Assembly (NCBI GenBank): GCA_023259235.1
Contig: JAHFQQ010000127.1
Location: 1-9,402 of the forward strand
Source: Polaromonas sp.
GTDB taxonomy: Bacteria > Pseudomonadota > Gammaproteobacteria > Burkholderiales > Burkholderiaceae_C
Length of the DNA: 9,402 nt
Reading direction: 5' to 3'
Below the pieces are notes generated by a model, which worked only from the letters and a program-made list of their open reading frames with translations, ran no database searches and was not told the DNA's origin. Below are positions 6,201 through 9,402 of the stretch, one piece after another (position 1 is the first letter of the stretch; every line of letters begins with the position of its first letter). The position numbers and the translations under genes are program-made.

Positions 6201-7340
6201 GGCCGCCGCCTGGCTGATCGGCTCGACCATAAGCTGCTCGACCTTGCTCCTGAAACTGTAGCGCTTCACGCGCGCGGTGCCGGCATCGATCACATAGCGG
6301 ATGCCAGGCACGGTAAGGGAAGTTTCGGCAACGTTGGTGGCCAGCACAATGCGCCGGCCGCTGTGGCTGTCAAAAATCCGGCCCTGCTCGGCCTGGCTCA
6401 ACCGGGCAAACAGCGGCAGCACTTCGGCATTGCGGTTCAGGGGCTGGTGCGACAGGTGCTTGTGCAAATGGTCCGCGGCCTCGCGAATCTCGCGCTCACC
6501 CGGCAGAAAAACCAGAATGTCGCCCGCGCTGTGGGGCTTGAGCCAGAGCTCGTCCACCGCGTCGGCAATGGCATCGTTCAAATCGTAGTCGCGCGTCTCT
6601 TCAAAAGGACGCCAGCGCTGCTCCACCGGAAACATGCGGCCAGACACCATGATGACCGGTGCTGGCACCATGGGCCCCCACGCTCCGCGCTGCGCGTTGT
6701 CGCTGCCCCCCGGGGGGGCTACGTCCGGGCTGGGGCAGCCCGGCGCCGACGCGGCCGTCGCAAAATAATCGGCAAAGCGCTGCGCGTCAATGGTGGCCGA
6801 GGTGATGACGACCTTCAGGTCGGGCCGGCGCGGCAGCAACTGGCGCAGATAGCCCAGCAAAAAATCGATGTTCAGGCTGCGCTCATGCGCCTCGTCGATG
6901 ATGATCGTGTCGTAGGCTCTGAGTAGCGGGTCGGTCTGCGTTTCAGCCAGCAAGATGCCGTCGGTCATCAGCTTGACAGACGCATCGCGGCTGAGGCGGT
7001 CCTGAAAACGCACCTTGAAGCCCACGACCTCGCCCAGCGGTGTTTTCAGCTCTTCGGCGATCCGCTTGGCGACGCTGGAAGCGGCAATGCGGCGCGGCTG
7101 GGTATGACCAATCAGCTTTCCCTGTCCGGCCGGATAGTTGAGCTTGCCGCGCCCCATGGCCAGCGCTATCTTGGGCAATTGCGTGGTTTTGCCAGAGCCG
7201 GTTTCGCCGCAGACGATGATGACCTGGTACGCGGCCAGTGCAGCCGCGATCTCATCGCGTTTGCCTGAAACAGGCAGCGATTCGGGAAAAGTGATGGCCG
7301 CAGGGGACAAGGGAAAAGCCAAGGATGGACCAGCAGTCAA
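3240..7340 (-). CDS. hrpA: ATP-dependent RNA helicase HrpA (DEAH box), with three repeat-associated insertions
   Basis: A 1366-residue DEAH/RHA-type helicase; E. coli HrpA has 1300 residues and has been linked to mRNA processing and stalled-ribosome rescue. Helicase motifs are intact: I GETGSGKT (45-52), Ia TQPRRIAA (80-87), II DEAH (149-152), III SAT (181-183), V TNVAETS (335-341) and VI QRAGRCGR (382-389). A winged-helix/HA2 region follows (about 420-515), then an OB-fold (about 590-690). The long HrpA-specific C-terminal DUF3418 region runs from about 740 to the end, with WSF-like WGFGELPE at 1082-1089 and RWLLEELRVSFFAQEL at 1331-1346. Extra residues relative to remembered E. coli HrpA lie at about 197-226, 550-586 and 1040-1075, all matching repeat-like DNA. 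The E. coli N-terminal extension of about 50 residues is absent. No in-frame ATG or GTG exists before motif I; TTG 7340 is the first possible start, after an in-frame stop, with TTGs at 7322 and 7310 as alternatives. None has a clear Shine-Dalgarno sequence. The frame is open throughout, so it is probably functional. Confidence 0.96.
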   Translation of the reverse strand: MTAGPSLAFPLSPAAITFPESLPVSGKRDEIAAALAAYQVIIVCGETGSGKTTQLPKIALAMGRGKLNYPAGQGKLIGHTQPRRIAASSVAKRIAEELKTPLGEVVGFKVRFQDRLSRDASVKLMTDGILLAETQTDPLLRAYDTIIIDEAHERSLNIDFLLGYLRQLLPRRPDLKVVITSATIDAQRFADYFATAASAPGCPSPDVAPPGGSDNAQRGAWGPMVPAPVIMVSGRMFPVEQRWRPFEETRDYDLNDAIADAVDELWLKPHSAGDILVFLPGEREIREAADHLHKHLSHQPLNRNAEVLPLFARLSQAEQGRIFDSHSGRRIVLATNVAETSLTVPGIRYVIDAGTARVKRYSFRSKVEQLMVEPISQAAANQRAGRCGRVADGICIRLYAEQDFAGRPRFTDPEILRSSLASVILRMKALRLGTIEEFAFIEPPQRRAIADGYQLLAELGAVDDDNELTPVGRNLARLPLDPRVGRMILEAKTRDALDEVLVIASALSVQDVRDRPMDKQAQADQAHAKFDDEKSEFVGYLKLWKWLGDSRGGKPSHGEAQSVGVGARSAEPAAGAAFSGDRSLTHHRLSNRQYENLLRDNFVNIRRVREWRDIHSQLHAVVGEQGWHLNERPASYEQLHLSMLCGLLGNIGCKIDEEEAYLGARGIRFYRHPGARLSKKPGRWIVVAELVETTRLYGRGIANIEQPWIEQVAGHLLNKQLLDPHWEKKAAQVTALERATLYGLVVYNGRRVNFGRVDPVTAREIFIREALVAGNWDTRLPFLAANHKLIGQVEDLEHKARRQDVLVDEELIYAFYDQQLPADVCSGASCESWYKVEAKKQPRLLLLTREELMRHEAAGITTQAFPKMLRLGGVDCLTTYLHEPGDPRDGVTVEVPLFALNQVNEERCEWLVPGMLKDKIQALIKTLHQRPRSRLVPLPDSAARMAEQLNQPQLFGSGSLTDAVLKWVRDATSLDIKRADMKLDMLPPHLFMNFRVVDEHGRQLGAGRNLGALKGELGAQARGAFQALAELRNIGKTLDGSSATNAYFTQNHEQNRHLAQAGRAQAAPETIVIKTPERYTDWGFGELPELMEIRKGQQTLIGFPALIDLGDAVTIEVFDEPDVAAAKHRAGLRRLFSLQTREALKYLEKNLPDLQKTATAYMLVGRAADHLGGGTLEELRQQIIEVALDRAFLQEPLPTHEADFKKRVDDGRGRLSLIASEVARLAAGILAEFAVAQRKIKDNKNATGAVADATQQLQRLVPKQFLTTTPYAQLQHFARYLRAITLRLEKWRADPARDAARMAELRPQEQRYWRLVSERKGVLDARMQEYRWLLEELRVSFFAQELRTPQPVSIKRLDKAWIQLNS
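4118..4207. repeat. Dispersed-type repeat inside hrpA with a perfect 10-bp inverted repeat
   Basis: This AT-richer block encodes about residues 1045-1075 of HrpA, where remembered E. coli HrpA has only a short linker. It holds ATGCCTATTT (4170-4179) and its exact complement AAATAGGCAT (4198-4207) around an 18-nt loop. It also holds the near-identical direct repeats TGCTTGTGC (4143-4151) and TGCTTGGGC (4158-4166), 15 nt apart. The string GAGCTGCTTGTGCCC followed by GGGCTAGATGCCTATTT resembles, from memory, a short repeat common between genes in Comamonadaceae genomes. The repeat identity was not searched; the inverted repeat and the extra residues are seen directly. Confidence 0.6.
5583..5693. 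repeat. GC-rich repeat-like insertion inside hrpA (OB-fold boundary)
   Basis: This block encodes about residues 550-586 of HrpA, a Gly/Ser/Ala-rich stretch between LKLWKWLGDS and RLSNRQYENLL, which are near-adjacent in remembered E. coli HrpA. It contains the hairpin GGCCGC (5610-5615) / GCGGCC (5620-5625) with a 4-nt loop. It also contains direct repeats CCCGTGCGAG (5667-5676) and CCCGCGCGAG (5685-5694), 18 nt apart. The segment around GGTCAGGCTCCGATCACCGG resembles, from memory, a recurrent intergenic string of Comamonadaceae. A relaxed linker that drifted in sequence is the alternative. Confidence 0.5.
6663..6752. repeat. GC palindrome block inserted in hrpA helicase domain 1
   Basis: This block encodes about residues 197-226 of HrpA (Pro/Gly/Ala-rich), between RFADYF and VIMVSGRMFPVE, which are nearly contiguous in remembered E. 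coli HrpA. It includes the perfect hairpin CCGGGCTG (6725-6732) / CAGCCCGG (6736-6743) with a 3-nt loop, and the palindrome CCCCCCGGGGGG (6706-6717). Runs of C and G this long are absent from the flanking helicase code. The pattern resembles GC-rich palindromic elements often seen between genes in Burkholderiales; that identity is from memory and untested. Confidence 0.5.
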
Positions 7341-7408
7341 AGCTGCTGATTATCAGGTGTTTCGCGCAGCCACCCACGGCTGCGCAGGTATGGCGGCGAC
7401 ATGGGCAT
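7337..7408 (-). other. Possible 23-codon leader ORF overlapping the hrpA TTG start
   Basis: A short reading frame begins with ATG at 7408 (a second in-frame ATG is at 7402), 5 nt after the stop of the membrane GGDEF-like gene. It ends with TGA at 7339-7337, which overlaps the hrpA TTG (7340-7338) as TTGA. This geometry would allow terminating ribosomes to restart on the otherwise weak TTG. There is no clear Shine-Dalgarno sequence before the leader, and a frame this short is easily found by chance. Confidence 0.22.
7364..7385. other. Perfect 8-bp hairpin in the gap before hrpA
   Basis: GCGCAGCC (7364-7371) pairs exactly with GGCTGCGC (7378-7385) across a 6-nt loop, in the 73-nt gap between the GGDEF-like gene and hrpA. 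No U tract follows it on either strand, so it is not a classical terminator. It could be a weak attenuator, an mRNA processing or stability element, or chance in GC-rich DNA. A second small hairpin, CAGCAG (7331-7336) / CTGCTG (7343-7348), places the hrpA TTG in its loop. Confidence 0.4.
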
Positions 7409-7413
7409 TGTGG

Positions 7414-8634
7414 TCAGGACGCAATCACCGGCAACTCGGCAATTTCACCGCTTTTCTCGTCGTACCAGGCGAGTCTGCCGGGGTAACTCCAGGCCGTGCG
7501 CGACATGCCTTGCGCCATTGCCACGGCCGCTGCCGCATGCTCGTCAGCCTGCGATAGCCGCAGCACCCCGACGCCCACCTCGGCCGCCCACCGGGTTTGC
7601 CGGTAGCCCCGCGCGCCAACGTCCTGCCGGGTATTGAGGACCACCGATTTTGACAAGCAGGCGTGTACCATGCGCGCCAGCCGGATCAGCCGGCCACTGT
7701 CCCTGCTGCCAGGCATTAACAGCAAAAATCCGTCGTCGCCCAGCCGTCCCATTTCAACATGCGCAGGCACCACGCGGCGCAAGCGCCCGGCGCTCACAAA
7801 CAACGCATGATTCACCGCAGACCGGCCATGGAGCTTTTCAAGCGCGTAAAAGTTGGCGATGGAAACGGCAATGATGCCCACTGGCGCGGGCTCATTCTGG
7901 TGTTGCATGAACGCCGCATCCACCATCTGCCCGGTCTCACCGTGCGAACGCATGTGCGTGACCGGATCATAGTCGGGCCCCTGCGCCATGACCTCATGCA
8001 ATTCGACGCCGTAGGAATACCGCGTCCACAGGACAATACTGATCGAAGCCAGGCAGGTCGTCGCCGCGAGGGCGCTCACGGCATGGACCAGCCAGGGCAC
8101 ATGGGCCCGGTCCAGTGCAATCCAACCCAGCCCGGCAATCGCCACCAGCATGAAGAAAATCCCCGACACGATGAGCCAGCCCAGCCTTTCACCCTGCCAG
8201 GCGCTGCGCAAACTCAACGCCAGTGCCAGCATCCCCATCAGGCAGGCCATGCCGATGCCCGCCATCAAGGCCTGCCGTGGCGACATCAGCCAGCCGGAGA
8301 AAACCACCACGTCAGCCAGCGCAAGCAGTGCCGAAGCCAGGCGCCGCCGGGTTTCAGGCTGGCGCAGCAGCCCGAGGGTAGTGAAAAAGAAATAGATCAG
8401 CAGCGCAGAAACCAGACTAGCCACCGCGGCAAGAAATCGGTCCAGCGTGGCAGCGTCGGCAATCGGCAGCGCGCCCAGAAAAGCCAGCACGGAAAAGGCT
8501 GCCGCAAGAGACACCATGGCAGCGTTGAATGCGATCCGGCGCAGCGAGCAGCTGAAGGCAAACGCCGAGCCAGCCAGCATCATGACGGTCGCTCCGAAAT
8601 AGCAGCCCCAAAACCCGATGACAAACTGCTCCAT
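7414..8634 (-). CDS. Seven-helix membrane protein with degenerate GGDEF domain
   Basis: From ATG 8634 this is a 406-residue protein. Hydrophobic segments at about 6-27, 37-57, 66-86, 101-117, 122-142, 153-173 and 180-203 predict seven membrane helices. A cytoplasmic domain from about 220 to 395 follows the GGDEF fold pattern: YDPVTHMRS (222-230) replaces the usual D.LTGL.NR entry, SIANF (258-262) replaces the metal-binding D-I-D-x-F, and RLGDDGF (297-303) stands where RLGGDEF is expected. The metal-binding Asp is Ser258, the catalytic Glu is Gly302, and no RxxD inhibitory site is visible. I infer a non-catalytic GGDEF protein, perhaps a nucleotide sensor or interaction module. Longer starts (GTG 8712, ATG 8664) exist; ATG 8634 is preferred because the first helix begins within a few residues of it. 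It lies 73 nt upstream of hrpA on the same strand, so they may share a transcript. Confidence 0.8.
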   Translation of the reverse strand: MEQFVIGFWGCYFGATVMMLAGSAFAFSCSLRRIAFNAAMVSLAAAFSVLAFLGALPIADAATLDRFLAAVASLVSALLIYFFFTTLGLLRQPETRRRLASALLALADVVVFSGWLMSPRQALMAGIGMACLMGMLALALSLRSAWQGERLGWLIVSGIFFMLVAIAGLGWIALDRAHVPWLVHAVSALAATTCLASISIVLWTRYSYGVELHEVMAQGPDYDPVTHMRSHGETGQMVDAAFMQHQNEPAPVGIIAVSIANFYALEKLHGRSAVNHALFVSAGRLRRVVPAHVEMGRLGDDGFLLLMPGSRDSGRLIRLARMVHACLSKSVVLNTRQDVGARGYRQTRWAAEVGVGVLRLSQADEHAAAAVAMAQGMSRTAWSYPGRLAWYDEKSGEIAELPVIAS

Positions 8635-8712
8635 GGACGTTGACCATACCTGTCCCGCCGCCATTGCGCAATCCGGGCAAACGGGAAGACGGTGCTGTGC
8701 GACGCCAGGCAC

Positions 8713-8829
8713 TGTCCTGCCTTACACTCATTGCGTTTCGCCACGAGCGCAGCCCCGGGTCCGCGACAGCCCAGCTTGATGACCCACGGCTATTTACCTG
8801 TCACCCCTCCAGCACCCGAAAGCGCGCCC
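8713..8829. other. Divergent gap between the GGDEF-like gene and argA
   Basis: This stretch (longer if the GGDEF-like gene starts at 8634) should carry the argA promoter and possibly that of the minus-strand gene. I found no convincing -35/-10 pair and no ArgR-type box. Only a weak GAAAG about 8 nt before ATG 8830 could act as a ribosome-binding site for argA. Confidence 0.3.
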
Positions 8830-9402
8830 ATGTCTGCCGTCTTCAATTTCACCTTTGTCCCCTGGTTTCGCTCGGTGGCGCCCTATATCCACAAGTTCCG
8901 CAACCAGACCTTTGTGATCGGGGTGTGTGGCGAGGCCGTTGCCGCCGGCAAGCTGCAGCACATTGCGCAGGACCTGGCGCTGATCCAGAGCATGGGCGTG
9001 AAGATCGTGCTGGTGCACGGGTTTCGCCCGCAGGTCAGCGAACAGCTCAAGGCCAAGGGCCACGAGGCCCGGTATTCGCACGGCATGCGCATCACCGATG
9101 AGGTGGCGCTCGATTGCGCACAGGAAGCCGCAGGCCAGTTGCGCTACGAAATCGAGGCGGCCTTCAGCCAGGGGCTGCCCAACACACCCATGGCCGGTGC
9201 CACCGTGCGCGTCATTTCCGGCAATTTCATCACCGCGCGACCGGTGGGCATTCTCGATGGCGTGGACTTCAAGCACTCCGGCATGGTGCGCAAGGTCGAT
9301 GCCGGTGCCATCAGCCAGGTGCTCGACTTTGGCGCCATGGTGCTGCTGTCGCCGTTTGGCTTTTCACCGACCGGCGAGGCCTTCAACCTGACCATGGAAG
9401 AA
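8830..9402 (+). CDS. argA: N-acetylglutamate synthase ArgA, N-terminal part (3' partial)
   Basis: The first 191 codons are present and the gene runs off the right edge; the full protein should be about 440-450 residues. ArgA transfers acetyl from acetyl-CoA to glutamate, the first step of arginine synthesis, in the cytoplasm. The visible part is the amino-acid-kinase-like domain that carries arginine feedback control; the catalytic GNAT domain lies outside the window. Matches to E. coli ArgA, from memory, include FRSVAPYIHKFRNQTFVI (13-30), LVHGFRPQV (61-69), MRITDEVAL (86-94), NTPMAGATVRVISGNFI (118-134), DGVDFKHSGMVRKVD (143-157) and TGEAFNLTMEE (181-191). The kinase-type glycine/lysine loop reads GVCGE (31-35), as expected for a domain that no longer phosphorylates. 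ATG 8830 places the FR.VAPYI motif at the usual distance from the start. It diverges from the GGDEF-like gene. Confidence 0.95.
   Translation, partial: MSAVFNFTFVPWFRSVAPYIHKFRNQTFVIGVCGEAVAAGKLQHIAQDLALIQSMGVKIVLVHGFRPQVSEQLKAKGHEARYSHGMRITDEVALDCAQEAAGQLRYEIEAAFSQGLPNTPMAGATVRVISGNFITARPVGILDGVDFKHSGMVRKVDAGAISQVLDFGAMVLLSPFGFSPTGEAFNLTMEE

Noticed and set aside
5760..6926. 388-codon open frame on the plus strand opposite hrpA
   Set aside because: It is antisense to conserved HrpA motifs (including DEAH and QRAGRCGR), its translation is low-complexity Arg/His/Gln/Ala-rich, and it matches no family. It is a GC-rich shadow frame.
7759..8643. 294-codon open frame on the plus strand opposite the GGDEF-like gene
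   Set aside because: Very rich in His, Gln and Arg with no recognisable domain. The minus-strand frame shows clear membrane helices and a GGDEF-like fold.
8635..8712. GTG-initiated 26-residue extension of the GGDEF-like protein
   Set aside because: The extension is not hydrophobic or signal-like, while ATG 8634 starts right before the first predicted helix. Not fully excluded.
1..9402. CRISPR array, tRNA/rRNA gene, transposase or phage gene
   Set aside because: I saw no regularly spaced repeats, no RNA gene signatures and no mobile-element protein motifs. All long frames are explained by housekeeping genes.

Overview
The window is GC-rich chromosomal DNA from a Gram-negative bacterium. Gene content, protein sequences and short in-gene repeats point to a betaproteobacterium of the Burkholderiales, most likely Comamonadaceae (a Polaromonas- or Rhodoferax-like genome). 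This assignment rests on remembered family sequences, not on a search. It is mostly ordinary housekeeping DNA; I see no phage, transposase, CRISPR array, tRNA or rRNA.

Left part, plus strand: the end of lptG (LPS export permease), a small CbiX-type sirohydrochlorin chelatase, a CysB-family LysR regulator, a YbdL-type methionine aminotransferase starting 2 nt after the regulator's stop, and a 52-residue two-helix membrane protein (DUF3309 type). Chelatase (siroheme for sulfite reductase), CysB-like regulator (sulfur control) and methionine aminotransferase form a plausible sulfur-metabolism neighbourhood. A candidate bidirectional terminator separates them from the convergent hrpA.

Middle, minus strand: a 1366-residue HrpA DEAH-box RNA helicase. 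Compared with my memory of E. coli HrpA it carries three extra in-frame stretches. Each coincides with repeat-like DNA (a GC palindrome block, a GC-rich hairpin/direct-repeat block, and an AT-richer block with a perfect 10-bp inverted repeat) and each falls between conserved blocks. No ATG or GTG is available before its Walker A motif, so it must use TTG or a rarer codon. A 23-codon ORF overlaps that TTG as TTGA.

Right part: just upstream of hrpA on the same strand is a seven-helix membrane protein with a degenerate GGDEF domain (GDDGF signature), probably not a working diguanylate cyclase. Divergent from it, argA (N-acetylglutamate synthase, first step of arginine synthesis) runs off the right edge.

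The most notable points are the repeat-derived peptides in HrpA, the odd hrpA start region, the degenerate GGDEF protein beside it, and the tightly coupled CysB-like/YbdL pair. I do not see convincing evidence for a wholly new system.
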